Shown here: one piece after another, positions 16,837 to 26,577 of the stretch
How the letters are laid out: every line of letters begins with the position of its first letter
How positions within the stretch are numbered: the first letter of the stretch is position 1
From: Pyxidicoccus trucidator
Lineage (GTDB): Bacteria > Myxococcota > Myxococcia > Myxococcales > Myxococcaceae
DNA length: 64,000 bases
Assembly (NCBI RefSeq): GCF_010894435.1
Contig: NZ_JAAIXZ010000007.1
Coordinates: 467,339-531,338 of the forward strand
Direction: 5' to 3'
Translations under genes and position numbers: made by a program
The notes under the pieces: generated by a model
The model's database searches: none
Seen by the model: the letters and a program-made list of their open reading frames with translations, nothing else
Told to the model about the DNA's origin: nothing

Positions 16837-16858
16837 GCGTGTCGGGTGGCCGACACGC
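16837..16858 (-). terminator. hairpin after the FHA-activator gene
   Basis: This perfect 9-bp stem (GCGTGTCGG / CCGACACGC) with a GTGG loop starts 23 bases beyond the minus-strand stop at 16881. It is likely a terminator separating this gene from the sigma factor gene. Confidence 0.6.
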
Positions 16859-16880
16859 CTACCTCCCCCGCGTCCCTCCG

Positions 16881-18521
<1,641 letters not shown>

Positions 18522-18583
18522 TCCCAGCCCCTCCCGACAGGTTGGTTCCCGAGCGCTTTACACGGCGGGTGTTCACCTTTCAA

Positions 18584-18609
18584 CCCCACGCCCCGGGTAG
18601 GGCGTGGGG
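18584..18609 (-). terminator. hairpin at the end of the gsp operon
   Basis: This perfect 10-bp stem (CCCCACGCCC / GGGCGTGGGG) with a 6-base loop starts 11 bases past the gspN stop. It marks the end of the long secretion operon and separates it from the FHA-activator gene, which begins at 18521. Confidence 0.75.
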
Positions 18610-18619
18610 GAGGGTGGCC

Positions 18620-19594
18620 TCAGCGACGCGGCGTGAAGGTGGGCCGGTTGAGGAAGCCGGCGAGGCGGGCGGCCCGGAAGCTGGGGTCCTTCTTGTCCGG
18701 CGGGAGGATGGTGACGCCCATGCCGATGGGCCCCAGCCGCTTCTGGGCCTCGGGGTCCAGCTTGAAGTTCACATCCATGGCCGGCTCGCTGTACTCCAGC
18801 CGCTTGCCCAGCTTCAGCGTGCCGGTGGCCAGGGCCTCCAGGTCGTCGCTCTTGAGGCGCAGCGTCTGCACGGTGCCCAGCCCCTTCTCGAACTGGATGC
18901 GCCCGGTGAGCGCGCCCAGCGCGATTCGCGGCAGGTCCACGGCCATCGCCTGCCCGCCGCCCATGGGGAGGGAGGCCTTGCCGCCCTTGATGACCAGCCC
19001 CTGCGAGTCCAGCGTCAGCTCGCCGTCCGCCTGGGACAGGTCCGCGTCCGGGCCCTTGCCCTTGGGCAGCGTCAGCGCGAGGGTGCCGTTCAGCTCACCC
19101 TCCATGTCCAGGCCGGTGAAGGCCGGCAGGTTGCCGCCGGAGGCCTGGAGGCCGTCCGCCTCCACGCGCACCTTCACGTCGCCCAGCCCGCCCACGGCCG
19201 CGCTCAGCGTGCCGCCCATGGCGCTCGCGCGCACGGCCACGCCCGGCGGGAAGAGGGTGGGGCGCACCGCCACGGAGTCGAGCAGCACCGGCTCGCCCAG
19301 TTCCAGCGCGCCCGGCACGTTGCCCTCGCCGGTGGCCAGGGCCGCAATCACCTCGGCACTCAGCGGCTGGGCCGGCTTGCTCACGCGCACCTGGGTGGCG
19401 GTGATGCCCGCCAGCCCCGGCCGCAGCGAGCCGATGCGCACGGCGAGCCCCGCCTGGGCCGCCTCCGTCACGAGCCGCGAGCGGATGGCGTCGTACGGGA
19501 AGGTGACGAACAGGCCGAGGATGAAGGCCACCACCGCGAACGCGGCGTAGCCGAGGAAGAGCTTCCAGCGGGCGGGCTTGGTGTCAGGAGGCAT
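18620..19594 (-). CDS. gspN: type II secretion protein GspN
   Basis: This is a 324-residue protein with one N-terminal membrane segment (LFLGYAAFAVVAFILGLFV). The rest is a beta-rich periplasmic region typical of delta-proteobacterial GspN, which resembles AsmA/DUF748 folds (VRIGSLRPGLAGITATQVRV, MDVNFKLDPEAQKRLGPIG). It is the last gene of the operon, 3 bases after gspM. GspN is an accessory inner-membrane component of unclear role. The identification rests on position and the fold-like sequence pattern. Confidence 0.8.
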   Translation of the reverse strand: MPPDTKPARWKLFLGYAAFAVVAFILGLFVTFPYDAIRSRLVTEAAQAGLAVRIGSLRPGLAGITATQVRVSKPAQPLSAEVIAALATGEGNVPGALELGEPVLLDSVAVRPTLFPPGVAVRASAMGGTLSAAVGGLGDVKVRVEADGLQASGGNLPAFTGLDMEGELNGTLALTLPKGKGPDADLSQADGELTLDSQGLVIKGGKASLPMGGGQAMAVDLPRIALGALTGRIQFEKGLGTVQTLRLKSDDLEALATGTLKLGKRLEYSEPAMDVNFKLDPEAQKRLGPIGMGVTILPPDKKDPSFRAARLAGFLNRPTFTPRR

Positions 19595-19597
19595 GGC

Positions 19598-20155
19598 TTA
19601 TTGCTTCATCCGGTAGGTGGCGACGGTGGTCCACGCCGTCAGCGTGTCCGAGGCGCTCCTCGGCTCGATGCGCAGGTACTTCACCTTCACCACCCCCGGC
19701 CCGCTCTCCACCGTGGTGAGGAAGTCCGTCAGCTTGCGCAGGTCCACGTCCGTGAAGGTCAGCTCCACGGAGCTCTCGATGATTTTACCGTCCCCCACGC
19801 CCAGCTCGCCCTTGGGCGTCATGTTGGGCACCTGGAGGCCGGCCGCCGTGGCCTTGTCCTCGATGTAGCTGATGAGCTGCACGTCGCTGGACGACAGCTG
19901 CTGCTCCACCGACTGCCGCGCCGCCTGCGCCTCGCGGTAGCTGGCCGCCAGCGCCTGCACCTCCTGCAGCTTCGCCAGCTTGTCCTGCGTGCGCTTGCGG
20001 TAGCCGGACGCGCTGTTGGCGAACGTCACGACGACGGCGAAGACGATGAACGCCAGCAGCGCCGCGCCGGCGATGGACACCATCCGCCGCTCACGGTCAC
20101 TCAGCCGCTCGAACCACGTCGTCACCGGTGCGAAGACTTCCTGGATCCTGGCCAT
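19598..20155 (-). CDS. gspM: type II secretion protein GspM
   Basis: This is a 185-residue protein with a short cytoplasmic start (TTWFERLSDRERRMV), one membrane helix (about residues 25-48), then a coiled stretch and a ferredoxin-like periplasmic domain (SSVELTFTDVDLRKLTDFL). The size and layout match GspM, which pairs with GspL in the inner-membrane platform. The start at 20155 lies 2 bases after the gspL stop; the longer frame upstream overlaps gspL and is not protein-like. Confidence 0.88.
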   Translation of the reverse strand: MARIQEVFAPVTTWFERLSDRERRMVSIAGAALLAFIVFAVVVTFANSASGYRKRTQDKLAKLQEVQALAASYREAQAARQSVEQQLSSSDVQLISYIEDKATAAGLQVPNMTPKGELGVGDGKIIESSVELTFTDVDLRKLTDFLTTVESGPGVVKVKYLRIEPRSASDTLTAWTTVATYRMKQ

Positions 20156-20157
20156 GA

Positions 20158-21765
20158 CTAGCTCTCCCCGCCCTGCGTCCCCGGGCACTGCACCTGGACG
20201 TCCAGGCGGAAGGACACCTTGTTGCCGTCCCGCGTCCGCTCCACTTTGCCCTGCCGCACGTCCTTGAAGCACGCGTGGCCCTTGAGCGCGTTGGACAGCG
20301 TGTCCACCTGCTTCGACGAGTCCGTCTCACCCTGGAGGATGACGCGGTCCAGGTCGATTTGAATCCGGTCGAACTTCACCGGCACGTCCTCCGGCACCCG
20401 CTGCGTGACTTCCGCCAGCAGATTCACCGCCGTCAGCTTGGGCAGCGCCGCCGCCGGGCTCTCCACGCCCTTGAGCATGCTGAGCGCGCGGTTGTAGTCC
20501 TTCTCGCACTTGCCGAGGATGCGCTGCGTGGTGTCACACAGCACGGCGTCCACCTGCGCCTCGCGGCGCGACAGCACCGAGTTGCGCACCACGCCGTAGG
20601 CGATGAAGAGCAGCAGGAGCGTGGCCGCGAACGAGGCCAGCAACCCCAGCTTGTCCTTCATGTAGTCGAAGTCACCCTTGAAGGAGAGGTCACCCCGGCG
20701 GAAGTTGAAGCGCGGCGCCCTGGCGCCCGTCGCGTTGCCCCGCAGCGCCAGCGAGTACGCCTGCACGGCCGCCGGCTGCACCGCCGCGGGAATCGCCTCC
20801 GCCGCGTCCGCGGGCAGCGCCAGCAGCCGCACCGGCAGGTTCAAGTCACGGGAGAGCTGCTCGGCCAGCCCGGGCATGCGCGCGGTGCCGCCGCTCAGCA
20901 CCACCGAGCCCACCTGCTGGCGGGTGCGGGCGGTGAAGGCCTTGAGGGTGGGGCGCAGCTCGCGCAGCACCGGCTGCAGGCCCCGCACGAAGGCCCCCGC
21001 CGCGCGCTCCGCGTCCGGGCCCTGCGCCGCGCTGGCCATGGCCCCGTGCTGCTCCTTCCAGTGGTGCGCCTCCGCCAGCGACGTCTGGAACTCGGTGGCC
21101 AGCGCCTTGCTCAAGTCCCGCCCGCCGCCCGCGAAGGTGCGGGTGAACGTCACGCCCAGGCCCGGCTTGCCGAAGGACACCGAGGTGCGCTCGTGGCCGA
21201 TGTCCACCAGCGCCACCGCGCCGCCCTCGCCCGTGCCCTCGAAGAGGCCCGGCGACTGCTGGAACAGGTTCTGGTAGGCGAGGCCGGGGTGGGTGACGAT
21301 GCGCGGGTCCAGCTTGAGGTCCGCCAGCAGCGCCAGCAGCGACTGCAGCTCCTCCTTGCGCACCACGCCCACCAGCAAGTCGCTGGCCTTGTCCTTGCTG
21401 CCCTCCACATCCTTCAGGCCGACGACCTGGTAGTCGTAGACGGCGTCGGAGAGGTCGAAGGGCAGCTGGCTGCCAATCTCGAAGGGCAGCGTCGCTTCAA
21501 TGCGCTTGCCGTCGGAGAACGGCAGGCTCAGCGCGTGCGTGGTGAGCGACGGGCCGGGCAGGGCGATGACGACCTGGTCCAGGTTTCCGGGCGGGAGCTG
21601 GCCGAGCAGCTCCTGCACCGCGGCGCGCAGGGTGTCCGCGCGCTCGCCCTCGGGCGCGCGCCGGACCTCGGCGAACCCCTTGACGGTGTGTCCCTTCGTC
21701 TTGGACTCCAGCACCACGCCCTTCACGGAGTGGCTGCCAAGGTCCAGGCCAAGAATGCGGGCCAT
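20158..21765 (-). CDS. gspL: type II secretion protein GspL (PilM-like)
   Basis: This is a 535-residue protein. The N-terminal 340 residues form an actin-like ATPase fold of the PilM/FtsA type (LGLDLGSHSVKGVVLE, ALVDIGHERTSVSFG, SVVLSGGTARMPGL). A membrane helix follows at about residues 375-395 (GLLASFAATLLLLFIAYGVV), then a coiled segment and a small periplasmic domain. In GspL the cytoplasmic actin-like part recruits the GspE ATPase to the membrane. It starts 1 base after the gspK stop. Confidence 0.9.
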   Translation of the reverse strand: MARILGLDLGSHSVKGVVLESKTKGHTVKGFAEVRRAPEGERADTLRAAVQELLGQLPPGNLDQVVIALPGPSLTTHALSLPFSDGKRIEATLPFEIGSQLPFDLSDAVYDYQVVGLKDVEGSKDKASDLLVGVVRKEELQSLLALLADLKLDPRIVTHPGLAYQNLFQQSPGLFEGTGEGGAVALVDIGHERTSVSFGKPGLGVTFTRTFAGGGRDLSKALATEFQTSLAEAHHWKEQHGAMASAAQGPDAERAAGAFVRGLQPVLRELRPTLKAFTARTRQQVGSVVLSGGTARMPGLAEQLSRDLNLPVRLLALPADAAEAIPAAVQPAAVQAYSLALRGNATGARAPRFNFRRGDLSFKGDFDYMKDKLGLLASFAATLLLLFIAYGVVRNSVLSRREAQVDAVLCDTTQRILGKCEKDYNRALSMLKGVESPAAALPKLTAVNLLAEVTQRVPEDVPVKFDRIQIDLDRVILQGETDSSKQVDTLSNALKGHACFKDVRQGKVERTRDGNKVSFRLDVQVQCPGTQGGES

Positions 21766-21766
21766 A

Positions 21767-23134
21767 CTATTCCTCTCTCCAGTACAGGAGCCTGCCCAGC
21801 GTGTCGTCCAGCCGGACCACGGCGGTGAGCGTCTTCTGCACGCTGCCCGCTTCTCCCACGGATTTGATGGTGAACGTCTGACTCTTGTCGCCCACGAGCC
21901 GGTTGCCCGCCACGTTGGCCTTCACGGCCGGGTTGATGGGGATGCCGGCTGACTCGACCACGGCGACGAAGTCCTGCACGGACATGCCGAAGAAGCTGAA
22001 CATCTTCGCCGAGCGGACGCGGGTGATGACCTCGTTGAGGAACACCGGGTCGTGCAGCCGCGGGTCCGGCCGCGTCTGGTCCGCCACCGACATGATGGCC
22101 AGCCCCAGCATCACCGGGTCGTCCGTGTTGATGTTGGGCCGCCGGTTGATGTCCGGGTACACGGTGAGCCTGTCGCGGAACGCGGACATGAACTGGTCGT
22201 TCACCCCGTGCACCCGGTACAGCTCGTCCACGCTGTCGAAGCGCGCGTTCTTCGGCTCGTAGGTCGGGTCATAGCGGCTGTACGCGGCGCCCTCATCCGA
22301 GAAGCCGGAGGGCAGGGGGTTCGTTGCGTCCACCAGGTTGATGGCCGAGCCCGTCTCGTCGTCGTCCGCCCAGTCCTTCAGCGCCAGCACCACGTCCTGC
22401 GGCGTGCTGCGCACCTTGTTGGCGTCGTCGCGCTCCCAGAGGAACTCGAAGCGCTTGTCGTTGAACATGTCCAGCATGCGCAGCATGGTGGGGTACGCGT
22501 CGCCGGCGCCGGCCATCAGGCGGTGGACGTTGAGCTTCTCCTCCTCGTCGGAGATGGAGGCCAGGAAGCAGCCCTCGAAGCCGCCGAAGGAGCGTTGCGT
22601 CATCTGCGACGCCACCTCCATCGCCGCCGGGTCCTTCTCGGCGTCGTCCATCTTGAAGTCCTTGTCGTCCGCCGGCTCCATCGCCGCCGTCTCGCCGTCC
22701 GCGCCCTCGCTCTTCACCAGCCCCTTGAGCATGTGGCAGTCCACACGCGCCATCTTGTAGAGCTGGATGTTGAGCGACGACGGCTGCGGCGTCTGCTGGC
22801 CACCCTGCTGCGCCTGCGGGCCCAGGAACTGCGAGAGGAGGGCCGCCGGGTTGGGGATGGGCGTCTGGTCCACCTGCTTCTGGAAGCGCAGCAGCAGCCG
22901 GGACAGGGCAATGCCCGAGCGCGCCAGGTAGTACGCGCGCACCTCGTCCCGCTGGTTGGCCGCCAGCTGCAGGTCCACCCGGCTGTTGTAGGCGAAGTCG
23001 GTGGCAATCACCGTGAGGATGGCGATGGACACCACCGCGATGATGAGCGCCACGCCACGCGAGCGCCGCTCACGGCGGGCCGCGGGGGACGCGCTCCTAC
23101 GGCGGCGGGACTTCTGTTGGAAGAAGCTGGGCAT
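21767..23134 (-). CDS. gspK: minor pseudopilin GspK
   Basis: This is a 455-residue protein. A basic leader (RRERRSRG) is followed by VALIIAVVSIAILTVIATDF, the hydrophobic N-helix of type IV pilin-like proteins. It lacks Glu at position +5, as GspK usually does. The large globular domain is also typical, with YLARSGIALSRLLLRFQ and later SVDELYRVHGVNDQFMSAF. GspK caps the pseudopilus tip together with GspI and GspJ. The ATG overlaps the gspJ stop by one base, showing coupled translation. The start at 23134 was chosen for this overlap and the leader. Confidence 0.9.
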   Translation of the reverse strand: MPSFFQQKSRRRRSASPAARRERRSRGVALIIAVVSIAILTVIATDFAYNSRVDLQLAANQRDEVRAYYLARSGIALSRLLLRFQKQVDQTPIPNPAALLSQFLGPQAQQGGQQTPQPSSLNIQLYKMARVDCHMLKGLVKSEGADGETAAMEPADDKDFKMDDAEKDPAAMEVASQMTQRSFGGFEGCFLASISDEEEKLNVHRLMAGAGDAYPTMLRMLDMFNDKRFEFLWERDDANKVRSTPQDVVLALKDWADDDETGSAINLVDATNPLPSGFSDEGAAYSRYDPTYEPKNARFDSVDELYRVHGVNDQFMSAFRDRLTVYPDINRRPNINTDDPVMLGLAIMSVADQTRPDPRLHDPVFLNEVITRVRSAKMFSFFGMSVQDFVAVVESAGIPINPAVKANVAGNRLVGDKSQTFTIKSVGEAGSVQKTLTAVVRLDDTLGRLLYWREE

Positions 23135-23805
23135 CAGTACCTCGGCAGCTCCGTGTTGAGCATGATGCGGGCCTGGGTGGTGTACTTCGCTTCCTTGCCC
23201 GTCTCGTCCACGGCCGTGACGGTGACGCGCACCCGCGTGGGCAGCAGGGCCTTGAGCTCCGTGCGCCGGGTGTCCCACTCGTCGTCCCACTCCTTCTTCT
23301 CCGAGTTCCAGTACGCGAACTCCAGCCCCTTGACGCCCTCGAAGAGCACGTCCGTGTTGCCGCCCCGGTCCATGCGGTCATCCACGTTGGGGTTGACGCG
23401 GCGCTTGAGGTCCTGCCGCCCCTTCGCCTCCCGGTCCGTGGACGCCTCCACGAAGTACTCCACCACCGCCTGGTCGGACTCCTTCACGTCCGTGTACAGG
23501 CGCTGGTGTGAGAACGTGGTGAAGAGCAGCTTGTCCCGCTCGCCGACGAAGTTGGTGGGCCGGTCGTTCTGATCTCGGAAGCGCTTCAGGTCATACCTGT
23601 CGCTGACGTACGCGGAGCCAATCTCGCGCGCCATGCGGTTCATGGCCACGCGCACCTGGCGGTAGCGGTCCGCGTCCGCCTCCACCGTCTCCTTGGCCGT
23701 CAGGCCCGTCTGGAAGGCCATGGCCACCACGGTGCCCATCAGCGCCGTAATCGCGACGGCCACCATGACCTCCATCAGCGTGAAGCCGCGAGCGTGGCGC
23801 CTCAT
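23134..23805 (-). CDS. gspJ: minor pseudopilin GspJ
   Basis: This 223-residue protein begins with the prepilin motif RHARGFTLMEVMVAVAITAL (cleavage after Gly, conserved Glu at +5). The body contains RMAREIGSAYVSDRYD and FYVEASTD-like segments typical of GspJ. It forms part of the pseudopilus tip. The ATG overlaps the gspI stop by one base, and its own stop overlaps gspK. Confidence 0.9.
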   Translation of the reverse strand: MRRHARGFTLMEVMVAVAITALMGTVVAMAFQTGLTAKETVEADADRYRQVRVAMNRMAREIGSAYVSDRYDLKRFRDQNDRPTNFVGERDKLLFTTFSHQRLYTDVKESDQAVVEYFVEASTDREAKGRQDLKRRVNPNVDDRMDRGGNTDVLFEGVKGLEFAYWNSEKKEWDDEWDTRRTELKALLPTRVRVTVTAVDETGKEAKYTTQARIMLNTELPRY

Positions 23806-24725
23806 CACTGGGTCCTCCTCTGGAAGCCGGGGATCTTGATGTTGCCCAGCGGGTTGTTGCCCTGGCCGCCCGGGGGGACGATGCCGCCCGTGCCCGGCTG
23901 CTGGGCGCCGCCGTTGCGCTGGTTGTTGAAGTCGGACTGGCGCATGAGCGGCATGCGCGTCTGCGGGTCCAGCATGGTGCCGTTGGGGCCGGGCATCGGG
24001 TTGGCCACGATGAGGCCCGTGTTCGGGTTCACCCACTGGTTCTCCTGGCCCGGGGGCTGCTGGCCCTGCGACTGGGCGAAGGCCGCGCCGCCGTTGCGGT
24101 CCGAGCCCGGCCCCAGAGACACCACGTGCGTCACCAGGTCGATGCTCTCCAACTGCGTGCCCTCCATCCAGAAGACCGTGAGGTGCACCTCGCGCACCGT
24201 CTGGGTGATTTGCTGAATCATCTGCGTGAACATGGGCTGCGCCATGCCCATGGCCGCGCCGCCCATTCCACCCAGGCCCGAGGGCTGGGGACCGCCGGAC
24301 GCGCCGTCCTTGCCACCGCCGCCGCCCGCGCCGCCGCCGAAGAGGCTGGCGATGCCGCCCATGGGGTCTCCATCCCCGCTATCGCCGATGGGCAGGTTGA
24401 AGATGGCGCCGATGAGCTGGTCCGGCGTCACGCCCTCCGTCTTGGGGGCGATGATGCGCGCGCGCCACTTGAACTGGGGCCAGCCGTCGTCGGAGAAGTC
24501 ACCGGACTCCTCGTCGTCGTCGTTGGAGAAGCCGTCGTCGTAGAGCTTCTGCTCCAGGTCCGTCATCTTCGAGCGGGCCAGCAGCGACGCCACGGTGAGG
24601 CGCTTGGTGTAGACGTGGTTGGACACCGCGCCCGCGTTCAGGTCGAAGATGGCCATGAGCGCGAGCCCGAGGATGGCGAGCGCCACCACCACCTCCAGCA
24701 GGGTGAAGCCCTGGTTGCGTCTCAT
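23805..24725 (-). CDS. gspI: minor pseudopilin GspI, unusually long
   Basis: This 306-residue protein starts MRRNQGFTLLEVVVALAILG, a clean prepilin signal. GspI proteins are usually about 120-150 residues. Here a Gly/Met-rich insertion sits near residues 125-175 (GGGAGGGGGKDGASGGPQPS, then MGGAAMGMAQPM). A tail of about 90 residues rich in Gly, Pro, Asn and Gln follows the core strand VHLTVFWMEG. The frame is maintained, with normal codon use throughout. It overlaps gspH by 4 bases (ATGA). The extra parts suggest a lineage-specific tip structure. Confidence 0.85.
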   Translation of the reverse strand: MRRNQGFTLLEVVVALAILGLALMAIFDLNAGAVSNHVYTKRLTVASLLARSKMTDLEQKLYDDGFSNDDDEESGDFSDDGWPQFKWRARIIAPKTEGVTPDQLIGAIFNLPIGDSGDGDPMGGIASLFGGGAGGGGGKDGASGGPQPSGLGGMGGAAMGMAQPMFTQMIQQITQTVREVHLTVFWMEGTQLESIDLVTHVVSLGPGSDRNGGAAFAQSQGQQPPGQENQWVNPNTGLIVANPMPGPNGTMLDPQTRMPLMRQSDFNNQRNGGAQQPGTGGIVPPGGQGNNPLGNIKIPGFQRRTQ

Positions 24726-25441
24726 TTCGGCACCTCCAGCTCTTCGGCCACCACCTGCACCTTGCCGGTGAGGGGTGACACGTCCAGCGTCCAGACGTTG
24801 TCCCCCTGCTTGACGTACACGTGGGCCTTCTCCGTGTAGCCCTGCGGGAAGAAGTAGAGGTAGGCCACGCCGCTCTCCACCGGCTCGCGCTGGTGGCGCG
24901 TCCACACCGACACCTTCACGTCCCCCGGCAGCTCGCGCGAGGGCACCTCTTCCGAGGTGTACGACGAGAAGCGGGCCGCGTTCTCCACGCGCTGCTTCTC
25001 ACCTTCCATCAGCTCCGTGGCGGTGGGCGCGTCCCCGCCGGACACGAGGTAGTTGCGGCGCGTCTCGCCGTTGGCGCCCGTGCCTCCGCTGGCGCGCGCG
25101 TTCCGCTCGCGCTCGCTGTTCTCGTCGCGCAGCGCGGTGTCCCGGTCCCTCGACGTCGTCACCGCGCCCTCCGCGCACTCGGCGTGGTAGCGGGTGGGCT
25201 CCTCGCTCTTCGGGTCGGGAATCTCGAACACCAGGCGGCACGTCTTGCCGCGCAGCGCGGCCGAGTCGTACAGCGAGCGGATGAGGCCCGCCAGCTCGCC
25301 CGCGGAGCCCTTCGCCTTGGCGCCGGTGATGGAGCCGATGCCCATCACCGCCGCGGAGAACAGCATCGCGACGATGATGATGGCGATGGAGATTTCGATG
25401 AGCGTCAGGCCGCGCTGGGCGCGGCGGCGGGCGGGCGTCAT
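24722..25441 (-). CDS. gspH: minor pseudopilin GspH
   Basis: This 239-residue protein has the prepilin signal RRAQRGLTLIEISIAIIIVA near the N-terminus. A globular domain follows, containing GLIRSLYDSAALRGKTCRLV, the usual GspH/FimT helix-strand region. A charged central insertion (RDRDTALRDENSERERNAR) and the end DVSPLTGKVQVVAEELEVPK make it somewhat longer than the typical 150-190 residues. Its start overlaps the stop of the preceding gene by 4 bases. Confidence 0.88.
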   Translation of the reverse strand: MTPARRRAQRGLTLIEISIAIIIVAMLFSAAVMGIGSITGAKAKGSAGELAGLIRSLYDSAALRGKTCRLVFEIPDPKSEEPTRYHAECAEGAVTTSRDRDTALRDENSERERNARASGGTGANGETRRNYLVSGGDAPTATELMEGEKQRVENAARFSSYTSEEVPSRELPGDVKVSVWTRHQREPVESGVAYLYFFPQGYTEKAHVYVKQGDNVWTLDVSPLTGKVQVVAEELEVPK

Positions 25442-25887
25442 GGCTGCTCCCAGTGGGCGGCCAGCGCTCCGCCGCTGCTCAGGTCCGCGTCCGGGCCACT
25501 GCCGCCCGCCTTGCCGTCCGCCCCGTAGGAGACGACGGCGCCCGTCTTGCCGTCCATCCAGTACACGTACGGGTGGCCCCAGGGGTCCACCGGCACCGCG
25601 TCCAGCAGGCGGGCCTGGATGAGCGGGGTGAAGCCCTCTTCCTTCGAGGGGAAGCGCCCCATCAGCCGGTGGTGCGACTTGAAGAACCCCTCCAGCTTGC
25701 GGATCTCCGCCCGCGCCCGGCGCTGCTCGGTCGTGAGCGACGCGTCATGCGTCAGCCACACGAGGAAGAAGGCCAGACCCGTGGCGACCAGGAAGACGAG
25801 GGCCAGGATGAACCGCCCCACGTTCCGGGGGCGGTCCGTCCCCTCCTGCGAGGGCATCGGGGTGGTGAGGGAGGCGTGCTCGTTCAT
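25438..25887 (-). CDS. GspG-like pseudopilin-domain protein without a prepilin signal
   Basis: This is a 149-residue protein whose C-terminal half matches the GspG major-pseudopilin domain: FPSKEEGFTPLIQARLLDAV, DPWGHPYVY, then VVSYGADGKAGGSGPDADLS. The calcium-binding loop of GspG is recognisable. The N-terminus is different: a cytoplasmic stretch of about 30 residues, a membrane helix (FILALVFLVATGLAFFLVW), and no GFTLIE-type cleavage and methylation motif. It is therefore unlikely to be processed by the prepilin peptidase. It lies between gspG and gspH and overlaps gspH by 4 bases. It could be a platform-anchored modulator of pilus assembly. Confidence 0.85.
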   Translation of the reverse strand: MNEHASLTTPMPSQEGTDRPRNVGRFILALVFLVATGLAFFLVWLTHDASLTTEQRRARAEIRKLEGFFKSHHRLMGRFPSKEEGFTPLIQARLLDAVPVDPWGHPYVYWMDGKTGAVVSYGADGKAGGSGPDADLSSGGALAAHWEQP

Positions 25888-25926
25888 ACCCAAGGCCCTA
25901 TGCAACACGCGGGGTGCGCTACTTCT

Positions 25927-26349
25927 TCACTTGTTGTTGGCGGCGGCGCCGTCCGCGGAGGAGATGTCCGCGTCGTTGCCCTCGCCACCGGCGGTGCCGT
26001 CCGCGCCGTAGGAGATGATGACGGGCTTGCCGCCCTCGTTGATGTACACGTAGTCGTTGTTCCAGGGGTCCTTGGGCATCTGCTCCAGGGCCTGGGTCTC
26101 CACGAGCGCGTTCAGGCCCGAGGCGGTGTCGGGGTACTTCCCCTTCTTCGTGTAGTAGAGCTTCATCGCGCCCTGGATGCTCTTGATGTCCAGCGAGGCG
26201 CGGTCTCTACGGGCGGCCTCCAGCTGCGGAATCACCGCCACGCCCACGGCCGCCGCGATGAGGCCGAGGATGGTGATGACCACCATGATTTCAATCAGGG
26301 TCATGCCGCGGCTCTTGCGGCGCTGCTTCCTCTGGGTCTTCTGGCTCAT
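25927..26349 (-). CDS. gspG: major pseudopilin GspG
   Basis: This 140-residue protein starts with a basic leader followed by the cleavage motif RGMTLIEIMVVITILG. The conserved GspG core follows, with KGKYPDTASGLNALVE, MPKDPWNNDYVYINEG and ISYGADGTAGGEGNDADIS. It is the main subunit of the secretion pseudopilus. A purine-rich AGGAACGA site precedes the start. Confidence 0.95.
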   Translation of the reverse strand: MSQKTQRKQRRKSRGMTLIEIMVVITILGLIAAAVGVAVIPQLEAARRDRASLDIKSIQGAMKLYYTKKGKYPDTASGLNALVETQALEQMPKDPWNNDYVYINEGGKPVIISYGADGTAGGEGNDADISSADGAAANNK

Positions 26350-26410
26350 GTCTCGTTCCTAGCTCGGGTGACTTTCTGGCAGTCCACCCGGTTGAGTTCG
26401 TGTCGTCCTG

Positions 26411-26563
26411 TCAGGGCGTCCGGGCCCCGTCCGCCACGCCCGCCTGCGGGCGCTGGGACTGGGGACCGTACAGCCGGGCCCCCACCGTCAGCAGCGCCGC
26501 CGCCACGGCAATCATGGCGGCCAGGGTGACGCGCTGAATCCAGCGGTCCATGGTGTCGTTCAT
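26411..26563 (-). CDS. 50-aa single-span membrane protein in the gsp operon
   Basis: This short frame encodes MNDTMDRWIQRVTLAAMIAV followed by a hydrophobic Ala/Leu stretch and a polar Pro/Gln/Arg tail. It has one predicted inner-membrane helix at about residues 10-30. It lies 14 bases after the gspF stop and 61 before gspG, with a GAGGAG ribosome-binding site that overlaps the end of gspF. Third positions are G/C-rich. Strand, spacing and signal support a real gene. The function is unknown; a small platform subunit is plausible. Confidence 0.65.
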   Translation of the reverse strand: MNDTMDRWIQRVTLAAMIAVAAALLTVGARLYGPQSQRPQAGVADGARTP

Positions 26564-26577
26564 CGTCGCGTCACTCC

